Positions 25,897-36,336 of a DNA stretch of 64,000 nucleotides are shown one piece after another (the stretch's first letter is position 1; each line of letters begins with the position of its first letter). Origin of the DNA: JABAYQ01 sp018608925 (GTDB lineage: Bacteria; Bacteroidota; Bacteroidia; Flavobacteriales; UBA7312); assembly GCA_037625715.1 (NCBI GenBank), contig JASJHQ010000076.1, positions 15,405 to 79,404 on the forward strand. The letters are read 5' to 3'. The translations under genes were made by a program, and so were the position numbers. The notes under the pieces are model-generated. The model had not been told where the DNA came from, did not search any database, and worked only from the letters and a program-made list of their open reading frames with translations.

Positions 25897-26622
25897 CTAT
25901 CGCTTAACACAAACTATCTGGTTTTTATACTTTAGATTAATCTCCTTGTACTTTCTCCATCCCGTTTGTTTTACCCCTTGGGAATAGAAAAGTTTTAAAT
26001 TTTCAAATTTTTCTTCCATCCTCTCAATATCGCCCAAAATTATAGTGTGATTTCCAACTCTGGGAACTAGTTCAATTTCTTTTTGATTATTTATATATAC
26101 TTGTGTAATTTGTGAATTCCAGAGCGAATTTTTACATACATAGCGAGAAACTTTTAAAATACTTTTCAAGTCTAAACTATCCACAATAAAACCACTTGCA
26201 ATCAAAACATTTTTAGTATAATTACTAGATACAGGAAACATAAATCCGTCTTCATCTAAATAGAAATCATCTCCATTGGTTTTGTGAATTCTAACAATTG
26301 GAACCTTATTTTCAACAACTACATTTATATTTCCGAATGAATCATAGTATACTTCTGCATTTTTTATGTAGCAATGGTTCTCCAAAGACTGTTCAATTTC
26401 AAAAAAAGGAATCATCGAAATAGGAATGGAATCTATATCTTTTTCAACATTCGTAAGTATATTTTTAACCTCATCAGTCGTAATTAAAGATTGATCAAAA
26501 TCACTTATCTCTATAATTACCTGATTACATAAATAAGACTGCTGCTTGCTGTAGGAAAACCTAAAAAGAACAATTAAGCAAACAATTATTAAAAGCGATA
26601 ATATATTTTTTAGCCAATTCAT
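25897..26622 (-). CDS. ftsQ: Cell division protein FtsQ-like
   Basis: The 241-residue bitopic protein has one N-terminal membrane helix (about 5-22) and a periplasmic domain that includes a POTRA-like region (about 35-110, with SMIPFFEIEQSLENHCYIKNAEVYYD) and a beta domain. FtsQ links early and late divisome proteins. The position between murC and ftsA and the 4-nt overlap with murC support the identity, though sequence similarity within this family is low. Confidence 0.88.
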   Translation of the reverse strand: MNWLKNILSLLIIVCLIVLFRFSYSKQQSYLCNQVIIEISDFDQSLITTDEVKNILTNVEKDIDSIPISMIPFFEIEQSLENHCYIKNAEVYYDSFGNINVVVENKVPIVRIHKTNGDDFYLDEDGFMFPVSSNYTKNVLIASGFIVDSLDLKSILKVSRYVCKNSLWNSQITQVYINNQKEIELVPRVGNHTIILGDIERMEEKFENLKLFYSQGVKQTGWRKYKEINLKYKNQIVCVKR

Positions 26623-27992
26623 TGATAAATTGATTTTATAGGAACAATTAATTTATCAATATCTCCAGCCCCAAGAGTAACTAAAAGCTCTCTCTTTTTT
26701 TGCTTTAAACTATCCAATAAATGATCTTTAGTAAATAGATTTTTATCCACCTTGGAAGAAATATTGTTGAGAATTAAATTAGAGTCCACCCCTTCAACAG
26801 GAAGTTCTCTGGCAGGATAAATATCTAACAACATAACCTCATCGGCATAGGATAATTCTTGAGCAAACTGCTTGTAAAAGTCATTAGTTCTGGAATATAA
26901 ATGAGGTTGAAAAACAACCGTTAGTTTTTTCTTTGGATAAAGCTTTCTAACTGCCTCCAGCGTAACTTTTATTTCTTGAGGATGATGAGCGTAATCATCA
27001 ATATAGACATGATCGGAATCACAATGGGTTTCAAACCTTCTTTTTACTCCTTTAAAACTATTTATACCTTTAATAATTTGATCGCTAGTTAACCCTAATT
27101 TATAAGCAACAATTATGGCGGATAATGCGTTTTCGACATTATGAACACCAGGAAGACTTAGTGTCATTCCAATTAACTGAACTGCATCATCACTTTCGTT
27201 AATATAAATTTCAGCATCAAACAATTGACGATGATTTTCTATTCTTAAATTAATCGCTTTATGGTGAGATGGCTTATCTACAGAATAAGTTTGCTTTTCA
27301 ACACCATTGACTTCTAAAAATTCGTCTTTAACAGATTCGTTTAACAAAAGCAATCCATCAGCATTTACCTGCTCAGCAAAATCAACAAATGTCTTTTTCA
27401 GATCTTTATCATCTTCATAAATATCTGAATGATCAGCATCTACAGAAGTAATGATTGCTATGTCAGGAAAAAGCTGCAAAAATGACCTGTCATACTCATC
27501 AGCCTCTACAACAATAATATTATTAGATGAAAGCAATAAGTTGGAATTATAGTTGGTAGCTATCCCTCCTAGAAAAGCAGTGCAACCTAAGCCGCTTGAC
27601 TCCAAAATATGAGCTAATATACTCGAGGTAGACGTTTTGCCATGAGTGCCCGCAACAGCAATTGTAAAGGCGTCTTTAGAAATTAAACCTAAGGTTTCTG
27701 AACGCTTCAATAAATTGTAACCTTTGGACTTAAAATAATTTAATAAATAATTATCCTTAGGTATGGCTGGAGTGTAGACAATTAAGGTTTTATCAACTTC
27801 ATTGACCCACTGTGGAGTATAATCTTCAGCAAAACTCACTTCTATTCCTTCCTCTTGAAGTGCATCCGTAAGAGCAGTAGGAGTTTTATCATAACCACCT
27901 ACCTTATAAGATTTAGCATGAAAATACCTAGCTATGGCAGACATTCCAATGCCGCCAATTCCAACTAAATATATCTTATCATAAACCATCAT
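26619..27992 (-). CDS. murC: UDP-N-acetylmuramate-L-alanine ligase
   Basis: The 457-residue cytoplasmic ligase adds L-Ala to UDP-MurNAc. It shows the N-terminal Rossmann GIGGIGMSAIA (11-21), the ATP-binding loop GTHGKTS (115-121), VEADEYDRSF and the VYIDDYAHHPQEI motif that is typical of MurC. It overlaps murG by 4 nt and ftsQ by 4 nt, a tightly coupled order. Confidence 0.97.
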   Translation of the reverse strand: MMVYDKIYLVGIGGIGMSAIARYFHAKSYKVGGYDKTPTALTDALQEEGIEVSFAEDYTPQWVNEVDKTLIVYTPAIPKDNYLLNYFKSKGYNLLKRSETLGLISKDAFTIAVAGTHGKTSTSSILAHILESSGLGCTAFLGGIATNYNSNLLLSSNNIIVVEADEYDRSFLQLFPDIAIITSVDADHSDIYEDDKDLKKTFVDFAEQVNADGLLLLNESVKDEFLEVNGVEKQTYSVDKPSHHKAINLRIENHRQLFDAEIYINESDDAVQLIGMTLSLPGVHNVENALSAIIVAYKLGLTSDQIIKGINSFKGVKRRFETHCDSDHVYIDDYAHHPQEIKVTLEAVRKLYPKKKLTVVFQPHLYSRTNDFYKQFAQELSYADEVMLLDIYPARELPVEGVDSNLILNNISSKVDKNLFTKDHLLDSLKQKKRELLVTLGAGDIDKLIVPIKSIYQ

Positions 27993-29083
27993 TTCTTAAT
28001 TGTCAGATTTATTAATTCCTGGGCTATAATTTGTGCAGAATTTAACTTTGCTAGCTTGTAAATATTTTTAGAAAGCAAAACTCTCTTTTCTTTGTTTTCA
28101 ATTAACTCTTGCAATTGAGGTATTAAAGTATTAATAGAGTCTACATCCTTAACCAATAATGCTGCATCCTTTTCTTTTAATGCTAAAGCATTTTTAGTCT
28201 GGTGGTCTTCAGAAACATTGGGAGAAGGAACTAAAATAGAAGGCTTCGCAACCAAACAAAGCTCCGAAATGGTGCTTGCACCAGCTCTTGATATTACAAC
28301 ATCAGCAAGGCTGTAAGCTAAATCCATTCTTGAAATAAATTTCATTACTCGAATATTTTCTGACTCATAGTTAGCAGCTTGACCGTAAAAAGAAGTTCCG
28401 GTCTGCCATAACATCTGAACCCCTGAAGGAAATTTTTTGGCAAACTTTTCCATTGTGTTATTAATAGTTAAAGCTCCTAAGCTTCCCCCAACAACTAAAA
28501 CGGTTGTCTTCGAATTGTCAAACTTAAAATGATCATAAGCTTGTGATTGTAATTTTGAAATATCCTGTAAGTCTTGGCGAATAGGATTTCCAGAAAAAAG
28601 TATTTTCTCTTTTGGAAAAAACTTCTCCATTCCAGGGTATGCTACACAAATTTTGTTAGTGATTTTCGATAGTAATTTATTTGTAATACCTGGATAAGAA
28701 TTTTGTTCTTGAATTAAGGAAGGAATTCCCATTTTTGAAGCCACAAAAAGCAAGGGTCCTGAAGCATAACCACCTGTTCCGACTACTATGTTTGGCTTAA
28801 ATTTAAGAACTATAAACAAAGATTTAATTAAGCTATAAAGCAGCTTAAAAGGGAAAACAACATTTCTCTTATCGCTAAGATTTCTTTGAAAACCTGTTAT
28901 TGGCAATCCGATAATAGGATAACCAGCATTAGGAACCTTTTCCATCTCCATCTTTCCTTTGGCTCCAACAAATAAAATGTCAATCGAATCATCGTTTAAT
29001 TTTAAAGCATTAGCAATAGCAATTGCAGGAAAAATATGTCCTCCTGTACCTCCACCACTTACTATAACCTTTAACTTACTCAT
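27989..29083 (-). CDS. murG: Lipid II synthase MurG
   Basis: The 364-residue GT28 glycosyltransferase transfers GlcNAc to lipid I at the inner membrane face. It has the N-terminal glycine loop SGGGTGGHIFPAIAIA (9-24), the VVGTGGYASGP loop, VVGGSLGA and the C-terminal SRAGASTISEL donor site. It overlaps both ftsW and murC by 4 nt. Confidence 0.97.
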   Translation of the reverse strand: MSKLKVIVSGGGTGGHIFPAIAIANALKLNDDSIDILFVGAKGKMEMEKVPNAGYPIIGLPITGFQRNLSDKRNVVFPFKLLYSLIKSLFIVLKFKPNIVVGTGGYASGPLLFVASKMGIPSLIQEQNSYPGITNKLLSKITNKICVAYPGMEKFFPKEKILFSGNPIRQDLQDISKLQSQAYDHFKFDNSKTTVLVVGGSLGALTINNTMEKFAKKFPSGVQMLWQTGTSFYGQAANYESENIRVMKFISRMDLAYSLADVVISRAGASTISELCLVAKPSILVPSPNVSEDHQTKNALALKEKDAALLVKDVDSINTLIPQLQELIENKEKRVLLSKNIYKLAKLNSAQIIAQELINLTIKK

Positions 29084-30243
29084 GCTTTTATCTTTGAAAT
29101 ACTAACCTCTTTACTTGCACTTAAAATTACACCCATAGTAAGGCAAGTGAAAAATATAGATACACTTCCCATACTAACTAGAGGAAGTGTTTGTCCTGTC
29201 ACAGGAAAAAAATCGACATTAACAGCCATATGAATTAATGCCTGAAACACTAAACTGATACTTAAACCAACACCGAGCAAAGAAGAAAAACTATCTTTAG
29301 CTAAATCGAATATTCGCTTACCACGTATCATCAGAATCAAGTACAGAATAAGCACGAATATTCCTCCTACTACTCCATACTCTTCTATTATAATTGCATA
29401 TACATAATCGGAATAAGGATGTGGCAAAACATTCCTTTGTATACTTTTTCCAGGACCCCTTCCTGTAATACCTCCGTTTACAATCGCAATTTTAGCCTGA
29501 ACTACCTGATGGAAATCATCTCTATTTAATTCTGAGTCTTTATCAGATGTAAAGTTTGCAATCCTATTGACCCAGGTTTCTGATCGAGGAATTAACTCTT
29601 GTACGGCAGGAATACTTACCGCTAAAAGAATTGCCAGACCAGCAACCGTAACTATGCTCGTCACTAAAACTAATAGGTGGCCAATTTTAACACCACCAAA
29701 AAACATAACTATTATACCACTAGTAAATAAAATTGCAGCAGTAGAAAAGTTAGCTGGAAAAATTAGTGCACAAATAATTATTAATGGCGCAAATATTTTA
29801 ATCGAAACCAACTTGAAATCAGACAAAGACATCTTATATTTAATAAGCTGTCTTGCTAGAAAAATAATAATTGACAATTTAGCAATATCAAATGTCTGAA
29901 TGGTAGTGCCACCAATTTTAATCCATCTACTAGCATCGTTTATAGACGCACCAAAAAATAAAGTAAATAATAAAACTAGTATAGACACCCAAAACCCAAG
30001 CTGTCCTAATCTAGAAAAATATTTTGATGGAATTTTATGGACTAAATACATAAAAATAACTCCGGCAATGATAGATTTAAAATGCTTGAAAATAAGATGC
30101 ATTGTATTTCCACCAAACTTCGTATAAGCCAATCCTCCTGTAGCGCTATAGACTACAAAAAGAGAAATTAATATAAGCAAAACTACTATTGCCCATATTG
30201 ACTTATCGCCTTCTAATTTTATGTATTTAGAAAAAGGATTCAT
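29080..30243 (-). CDS. ftsW: FtsW, septal peptidoglycan polymerase
   Basis: The 387-residue multi-pass SEDS protein polymerises lipid II during division. About ten membrane segments are visible, with SEDS motifs (NDASRWIKIGG and PHPYSDYVYAIIIEEYGVVGG, which includes the conserved E-E-x-G-x-x-G; then VNVDFFPVTGQTLPLVSMG). It is next to murD (shared base at 30243) and partners with the FtsI encoded in the same cluster. Confidence 0.95.
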   Translation of the reverse strand: MNPFSKYIKLEGDKSIWAIVVLLILISLFVVYSATGGLAYTKFGGNTMHLIFKHFKSIIAGVIFMYLVHKIPSKYFSRLGQLGFWVSILVLLFTLFFGASINDASRWIKIGGTTIQTFDIAKLSIIIFLARQLIKYKMSLSDFKLVSIKIFAPLIIICALIFPANFSTAAILFTSGIIVMFFGGVKIGHLLVLVTSIVTVAGLAILLAVSIPAVQELIPRSETWVNRIANFTSDKDSELNRDDFHQVVQAKIAIVNGGITGRGPGKSIQRNVLPHPYSDYVYAIIIEEYGVVGGIFVLILYLILMIRGKRIFDLAKDSFSSLLGVGLSISLVFQALIHMAVNVDFFPVTGQTLPLVSMGSVSIFFTCLTMGVILSASKEVSISKIKA

Positions 30244-31571
30244 TATAAGTTACGAACGTTCTTTTTAAATTCTACTCCTCTGTGCTCATAATTTTCGAAC
30301 AAATCAAAACTAGCGCAAGCTGGAGACAATAAAACAGCGTCACCCTTTTCGCCAAGCTGATAAGAAAAGTTTACAGCTTCTTTCATATTAGTTGCAAAAT
30401 ATATTTCCACGCCCTTTTCTGAAAAAGCATTTTTGATAGAATCAACCTGTTCTCCTAAGCAAATAATTGCTTTTACTTTATCGCTCACTAAAGAAAGTAA
30501 AGAAGAGTAATCATTTCCTTTATCTACACCGCCTACAATCCAAATAGTTGGCTTAATCATACTTTCCAAAGCATACCAAGTAGAGTTAACATTAGTAGCT
30601 TTAGAGTCGTTGATGAACTCTATGCCATGAACCTTAATAACTCTTTCTAGCCTATGCTCTACATTTTTAAAGTCTGCTAAACTTTCTCTTATAACTTCTT
30701 TACTCAAATCCAAAATTCGAGATGAAATAGCAGCAGCCATCGAATTATAGATGTTATGCTTTCCTTGTAATGCTAATTGTTGAATATTCATTTTAAATGG
30801 GGTTTTATTTATGTTTATATTTAATTCGTCATCTATCAAGCAAGCTCCTCTTTGGTGCTCTTTTAAAATAGAAAACGGTAATAGATTTGTATTTTCTTGT
30901 TCTAAATATTTATTTATGTTGGGGTCATCACTGCAATAAATCAAGTAATCGTTCTTATCTTGATTTTTAGTTATTCTTAATTTAGATTGAATGTATAGCT
31001 CCATGTCTTCATTATATCTATTTAAGTGGTCTGGAGTAATATTTAAAATAATTGCGATGTCTGGTTTAAAATCTATTATTCCATCAAGCTGAAAACTGCT
31101 CAACTCTAACACATAATAGTCGTAGTTTTCATTTGCTACCTGCAAAGCAAAACTGTCTCCAACATTTCCAGCAACACATACATTTAATCCTGCTTTTTTG
31201 AGAATATGACCAATCAATAAAGCAGTAGTAGTCTTTCCGTTACTTCCGGTAATTGCTATTATTTTTGAATTGGTATATCTAAAAGCAAATTCAATTTCTG
31301 AAATGATAGGAATGCCCTTTTTCTTTAATTCAAGAATTAGTGGAATAGTCTCAGGTATTCCAGGACTTTTAATCACTTCGATTGCTTCAAAAATTTTATC
31401 TTCCGAATGATGCAATTCTTCCCATTCAATCCCTTTTTGTATAAGAACATTTTTGTATTTGTCTTTTATCTTTCCTATATCAGATACAAATACGCTGTAG
31501 CCTTTTTGCTGTGCCAAAACAGCTGCACCGCAACCGCTTTCTCCTCCTCCTAACACAACAATTCTTTCCAT
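30243..31571 (-). CDS. murD: UDP-N-acetylmuramoyl-L-alanine-D-glutamate ligase
   Basis: The 442-residue ligase adds D-Glu to UDP-MurNAc-L-Ala. It has an N-terminal VLGGGESGCGAAVLA nucleotide-sugar site (5-19), ITGSNGKTTTALLIG (about 105-119), LNITPDHLNRY and FINDSKATNVNST. It follows mraY with no intergenic base and shares one base with ftsW. Confidence 0.97.
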   Translation of the reverse strand: MERIVVLGGGESGCGAAVLAQQKGYSVFVSDIGKIKDKYKNVLIQKGIEWEELHHSEDKIFEAIEVIKSPGIPETIPLILELKKKGIPIISEIEFAFRYTNSKIIAITGSNGKTTTALLIGHILKKAGLNVCVAGNVGDSFALQVANENYDYYVLELSSFQLDGIIDFKPDIAIILNITPDHLNRYNEDMELYIQSKLRITKNQDKNDYLIYCSDDPNINKYLEQENTNLLPFSILKEHQRGACLIDDELNININKTPFKMNIQQLALQGKHNIYNSMAAAISSRILDLSKEVIRESLADFKNVEHRLERVIKVHGIEFINDSKATNVNSTWYALESMIKPTIWIVGGVDKGNDYSSLLSLVSDKVKAIICLGEQVDSIKNAFSEKGVEIYFATNMKEAVNFSYQLGEKGDAVLLSPACASFDLFENYEHRGVEFKKNVRNL

Positions 31572-32786
31572 CTATCTTAGCTTTAGAGTTACAATTGTTA
31601 AGACCGCAAGCATCACACCTACAATCCAAAACCTAGTTACTATTTTACTTTCGTGCATCCCAATTTTTTGATAGTGGTGGTGCAAAGGAGCCATTCTGAA
31701 TAATCTTTTTCCCTCTCCAAACTTTCGTTTTGTATACTTAAAATAACTCACCTGTAGAATAACCGAAACGTTTTCTATTAAGAAGACTCCACACAGAATA
31801 GGAATTAGCAATTCTTTACGAATAGAAATAGCAAATACTGCAATTATTCCTCCAAGAGCCAAACTTCCTGTATCGCCCATAAATACTTGAGCAGGAAAAG
31901 AATTATACCATAAGAAACCAACGCATGCTCCTACAAAAGCAGACATAAAAATCACTAACTCAGCTGAGCCAGGGATGTACATAATATTGAGATAATCGGC
32001 AAAAAACAGATTACCAGAGACGTAAGCTAAAATCCCTAAGGTTACCCCAATTATTGCGGAGGTTCCTGTAGCTAAACCATCTAAACCATCTGTCATATTA
32101 GCGCCATTACTTACGGCAGTTACAATAAAAATGACCATTAAAACAAAGCCAATCCAGCTTAAGCTAGAGCCATAATCTCCTAACCATCCTACAAGGGACT
32201 CGTAGTTAAACTCATTATTTTTTACAAAAGGAATAGTTGTTTTCGTAGATTTAACTTCTTGGCCAAAAGACTGAACTAGCTCAGTGGTTATTGGTACGTC
32301 CAATTTTTCTTTAATTGTAATTCCATCATGGAAATAAAGGGTAAGGCCAACTAACAAACCGAGTCCGACTTGACCAATAATTTTAAACCTGCCAGCCAGA
32401 CCTTGTTTGTCTTTTTTAAATACCTTAATATAGTCGTCTATAAAGCCAATTAGTCCTAACCATAAAGTAGAGATTATCATTAATATGATATAAATATTGA
32501 AAATGTCAGCAAACAGAATAGTTGGAATTAAAATAGCCGCAATAATAATTAGACCTCCCATTGTAGGAGTTCCTTTCTTTTGCTTTTCTCCTTCTAGCCC
32601 TAATTCTCTTATCTCTTCACCAATTTGCTTATTTTGAATAAATGAAATGATTTTACCTCCAAAAAGTAAAGAAACAATCAAAGACGTTATAACCGCAAAT
32701 GAAGCTCTAAAAGAAATGTACTGAACCACCCCTGCTCCTGGAAGATCGTAAGCCGATTCTAAATATTGAAAAAGATAATGTAACAT
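31572..32786 (-). CDS. mraY: Phospho-N-acetylmuramoyl-pentapeptide transferase
   Basis: The 404-residue ten-helix membrane enzyme makes lipid I from undecaprenyl phosphate. It shows GTPTMGGLIII, the DDYIK aspartates (FIDDYIKVFKKDKQGL), NMTDGLDGLA and the FRMAPLHHHY motif. It is longer than the usual 360 residues because of an insert of about 60 residues (around 150-210, FHDGITIKEKL to NNEFNYESL), typical of Bacteroidota MraY. It shares one base with murE. Confidence 0.96.
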   Translation of the reverse strand: MLHYLFQYLESAYDLPGAGVVQYISFRASFAVITSLIVSLLFGGKIISFIQNKQIGEEIRELGLEGEKQKKGTPTMGGLIIIAAILIPTILFADIFNIYIILMIISTLWLGLIGFIDDYIKVFKKDKQGLAGRFKIIGQVGLGLLVGLTLYFHDGITIKEKLDVPITTELVQSFGQEVKSTKTTIPFVKNNEFNYESLVGWLGDYGSSLSWIGFVLMVIFIVTAVSNGANMTDGLDGLATGTSAIIGVTLGILAYVSGNLFFADYLNIMYIPGSAELVIFMSAFVGACVGFLWYNSFPAQVFMGDTGSLALGGIIAVFAISIRKELLIPILCGVFLIENVSVILQVSYFKYTKRKFGEGKRLFRMAPLHHHYQKIGMHESKIVTRFWIVGVMLAVLTIVTLKLR

Positions 32787-34249
32787 TATATGTTAAGGAG
32801 TTTAAATGCGTTTAGTAATTCTTGTTTATCGTCAAAAAGGTGCTTTTCACCATTTATTTCTTGGTACTTTTCATGACCTTTACCAGCAATCAAAACGATA
32901 TCTCCTTTTAGGGCTAGGGAACATGCTGTTTTAATTGCTTCTTTTCTATCGCTAATACTTAGAACTTTCTTTTTATGGGTTATTTCCACCCCATCATTCA
33001 TTTGTTCTAAAATTTGGCTTGGGTCCTCACTTCTAGGATTATCTGAAGTAAGTATTACTTTATCACTCAGTTGAGTAGATATTTTAGCCATCAAAGGGCG
33101 CTTAGAGACATCTCTGTCTCCTCCACAACCAACAACCGTTATAATTTTATTAGACTCTTCTTTTGTTTGAAGTATTGTCTGCAATACATTAGACAATGCA
33201 TCAGGAGTGTGGGCATAATCAATAATTCCAATTACTCCGGAAGCAGAATTAATCACATCAAACCTTCCTTCCGCAGATTTTAAAGCACTTAAGGAAGTTA
33301 GTGCTTGTAATTCGTCTTCACCTAAAAGTATGGTAGTAGCATAAATTGCTAAAAGGTTGTAAGCATTAAATTCGCCAATGATTTTGGACCAAACTTCTTT
33401 TCCATTAATATTAATAAGCTGGCCATCAAACTGACTTTCAAGAATTTTTGCTTTAAAATCAGCCATTGACTTTAAAGCAAAAGTGTATTGCTTTGCGTCA
33501 CAATGGTGAAGCATATTCTGGCCGTGTCTATCGTCTTTATTTACTAATGCAAAAGCATCGGGACTTAACTGATCAAACAATTGTTTTTTAGCTAAAATAT
33601 AATCATCAAACGTTTTGTGATAATCTAAATGGTCGTGGCTAATATTAGTAAAAATAGCTCCCATAATCGATAGTCCAAATATTCTATTTTGATGAATTGC
33701 ATGAGAACTAGCCTCCATAAAACAATAGCTACATCCATGAGCTACCATTTTAGAAAGCAAAGCATTGATTTGAAGAGGGTCGGGAGTAGTATGAGTACTT
33801 ACCAAATCTTCAAAGCCTATTTTATTGACTATGGTAGATATCAAGCCAGCTTTATGCCCAAGAGATTGAAATAAATCATACAGAAGAGTTGCAACCGAGG
33901 TTTTTCCGTTTGTTCCTGTAATTGCTATTAGCTGTATCTCATCAGAAGGATTATCGTAATAATTAGCCGCAACTACTGCTAATGCTTTAGAAGAATCATT
34001 TACCTTAATGAAAGTAACGTGTTCTGGTTTTTGAGAAGGTAGATCCTCAGCTATTATAGCAACTGCTCCATTTTCAATGGCCTGAGATATATAATCATGT
34101 CCATCAGATTGGGTTCCTTTAACGGCTATAAATAAGGCGTCTTTAGTAGACTTTCTAGAGTCAAAACAAACTACAGGAATAGCAATATGAGTAGAGCCAG
34201 CCACTTCGACTAGATCCACTTTAAACAATATGTCTTGTAATAATTTCAT
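32786..34249 (-). CDS. murE: UDP-N-acetylmuramyl-tripeptide synthetase, probably meso-DAP adding
   Basis: The 487-residue ligase adds the third stem-peptide residue. It has the ATP loop ITGTNGKTSVATLLYD (about 110-125), the carbamylated-lysine region and the TSDNPRSEDP motif. The DNPR sequence is the known mark of meso-diaminopimelate-specific MurE, as expected for a Gram-negative cell wall. It overlaps ftsI by 4 nt. Confidence 0.96.
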   Translation of the reverse strand: MKLLQDILFKVDLVEVAGSTHIAIPVVCFDSRKSTKDALFIAVKGTQSDGHDYISQAIENGAVAIIAEDLPSQKPEHVTFIKVNDSSKALAVVAANYYDNPSDEIQLIAITGTNGKTSVATLLYDLFQSLGHKAGLISTIVNKIGFEDLVSTHTTPDPLQINALLSKMVAHGCSYCFMEASSHAIHQNRIFGLSIMGAIFTNISHDHLDYHKTFDDYILAKKQLFDQLSPDAFALVNKDDRHGQNMLHHCDAKQYTFALKSMADFKAKILESQFDGQLININGKEVWSKIIGEFNAYNLLAIYATTILLGEDELQALTSLSALKSAEGRFDVINSASGVIGIIDYAHTPDALSNVLQTILQTKEESNKIITVVGCGGDRDVSKRPLMAKISTQLSDKVILTSDNPRSEDPSQILEQMNDGVEITHKKKVLSISDRKEAIKTACSLALKGDIVLIAGKGHEKYQEINGEKHLFDDKQELLNAFKLLNI

Positions 34250-36333
34250 GATAGTTCTAAAAATATTTTTTGTCCTTTCTGAATTCTACTTCCTTTAGTA
34301 ATTGACTGAGATTTAACAGCCCCTCTACCCGAAAACATAACGTCTAAACCATAATTCTCAAGAAGAAAAAGCACATCTTGAATTGGCATACCAACTAAAT
34401 TTGGCATTTTATTTTTGACAATATCATCTTCAATATTTCTTGTTTTCAACTCTATACGATCCTCTTTTGCGTAAGTCAGCACCCAATCAGATTGAATTTC
34501 TTGGGCATTTGTCTTAACCTCAATAGCCTTATATACTTCTTGAAGCTTAGCCTTATTGCCGTCTTTAGATATTGGCGTTTGCTCTGCGTATTGCTTGTTA
34601 GTTTCTATTAAAGAAAGATCGTTAGCAAAAACATAATCAGCCAACTCTTTAAAAACTGGTCCAGCAACTTCCCCCCCATAAAAACCATTTTTCTTAGGGT
34701 CTTTAACTACAACTATACAAGCATACTTTGGCTGATCTGCAGGAAAGTACCCAACAAATGAGGATTGGTGTCTTTGTTTAGAATAAATACCTTCAATAAG
34801 TAATTGGGCTGTTCCTGTTTTACCCGCAATCTTGTATTTATCATTTTTAAGGTTTTCTGCCGTTCCATTTTCAACAACATTTAACATCATTTCTTTCACA
34901 ATATCAATGGTTGTTTTGGAACATATTGATGGGTTGATTACCTGTGGTTTAATTTCTTTTTCTATTTTGCCATTCTCCTGAATAGATTTAACAAAAAATG
35001 GACGCATTCTTTTTCCATCATTTGCAATTGCAGCATAAAAACTTAAAATTTGTAATGGTGTCATTTCTATTCCATATCCAATAGACATCCACGGAAGTGT
35101 TGTTCCACTCCAGTTACTTTTATTTCCTTTAGGATGTAGAATATTAGGACTGCTTTCACCTGAGATTAAAATATCTAAAGGTTCGTTTAAACCCATGCTA
35201 TACAATCTATCTACAAATTGAGCCGGATTTTTAGAATAGTATTCGACAACTAGTTTTGAAATGCCAACATTAGAAGATTTCACAAATGCATCGGCTAAAG
35301 ATAATTTTCCATAACCTCCTTTCTTGGTATCGTTCATAAACCTATCATAGAATTGATGAATTCCGTTGTAGGTGTTAACAGAGTCTTTAGTCTTAAAAAA
35401 TCCATCTTCAAGACCAGCAATTAGAGATGCTAATTTAAAAGTAGATCCTGGGTCGGATAATTCGGCTATTGCGTAATTATAATCTTCAATTAAAGTTTCG
35501 TCTTCATTTTTCTTCAAGTTTACAATTGCCTTGATTTCTCCTGTTTGCACCTCCATAAGCACCAAACTGCCATAATCGGCATCATGACGAACTAAACAAT
35601 TCTCTAGTGCATTTTCGGCAATGTCTTGAAATCTAATATTTAGAGTAGTAACAATGTCTTTTCCCGGTTTGGACTCTATTTCTCTAATAGGCATCCATTC
35701 ATTTCCTGCTAATTTCTGCTTCAGAACTTCTCCGTCCTGTCCTTTTAGGTAAAAATTAAAGGCTCCTTCTAAGCCAACCGACTTAGAGTTTTTCCTATCG
35801 TAACCAATAGTTCTTTCTGCAAGACGCTTAAATGGTTTTTGTCTTTTATTTGTTTGGGAATAAATAAAGCCACTTATCAATCTATTCTCTTCAAATATTG
35901 GAAAAGTTTTGAGGAGCTTTAATTGGTTGTAATCTACTTTTCTTCTAATTAGGCCGTACTGAGTTCCTTTGCTTTTATAGCTGCGCAATAATCGCTGGTA
36001 TTCGGCTGCAGTTTTATCTTTAAACAAATCGGATAACTTAGTTGAAAGTTCGTCAATGTTTTTATTGAAAAAGGATTTAGAAACCATTTTCGAATCCCAG
36101 TGTACTTCGTATTCTGGAATAGAGGTTGCTAATAAAGAATAATCATCAGAATATATATTCCCTCTTGGAGCGTTAACAGCCTCAGTCTTTATAATTTTAT
36201 ATTTCTCAGCACTCCATTTGCTAGATTCAAAAACCTGAGTATAAATAGTTCTAGACACAACTCCAATAGATAGAAGAATCATTACTAAATAAATTAGCAC
36301 CGCTCTTCTTTTTATTTTCTTTGTGTGTATCAT
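34246..36333 (-). CDS. ftsI: FtsI/PBP3-type transpeptidase with PASTA domain
   Basis: The 695-residue division transpeptidase has one N-terminal membrane helix (about 10-30), a PBP dimerisation domain, then the penicillin-binding domain with active-site STFK (in DPGSTFKLAS), SSN (VKSSNVGISK) and KTG (AGKTGTAQ). A single PASTA domain lies at about 635-695 (MPNLVGMPIQDVLFLLENYGL). Proteobacterial FtsI lacks PASTA; its presence is usual in Bacteroidota. It lies 3 nt after the FtsL-like gene and overlaps murE by 4 nt. Confidence 0.95.
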   Translation of the reverse strand: MIHTKKIKRRAVLIYLVMILLSIGVVSRTIYTQVFESSKWSAEKYKIIKTEAVNAPRGNIYSDDYSLLATSIPEYEVHWDSKMVSKSFFNKNIDELSTKLSDLFKDKTAAEYQRLLRSYKSKGTQYGLIRRKVDYNQLKLLKTFPIFEENRLISGFIYSQTNKRQKPFKRLAERTIGYDRKNSKSVGLEGAFNFYLKGQDGEVLKQKLAGNEWMPIREIESKPGKDIVTTLNIRFQDIAENALENCLVRHDADYGSLVLMEVQTGEIKAIVNLKKNEDETLIEDYNYAIAELSDPGSTFKLASLIAGLEDGFFKTKDSVNTYNGIHQFYDRFMNDTKKGGYGKLSLADAFVKSSNVGISKLVVEYYSKNPAQFVDRLYSMGLNEPLDILISGESSPNILHPKGNKSNWSGTTLPWMSIGYGIEMTPLQILSFYAAIANDGKRMRPFFVKSIQENGKIEKEIKPQVINPSICSKTTIDIVKEMMLNVVENGTAENLKNDKYKIAGKTGTAQLLIEGIYSKQRHQSSFVGYFPADQPKYACIVVVKDPKKNGFYGGEVAGPVFKELADYVFANDLSLIETNKQYAEQTPISKDGNKAKLQEVYKAIEVKTNAQEIQSDWVLTYAKEDRIELKTRNIEDDIVKNKMPNLVGMPIQDVLFLLENYGLDVMFSGRGAVKSQSITKGSRIQKGQKIFLELS

Positions 36334-36336
36334 TTA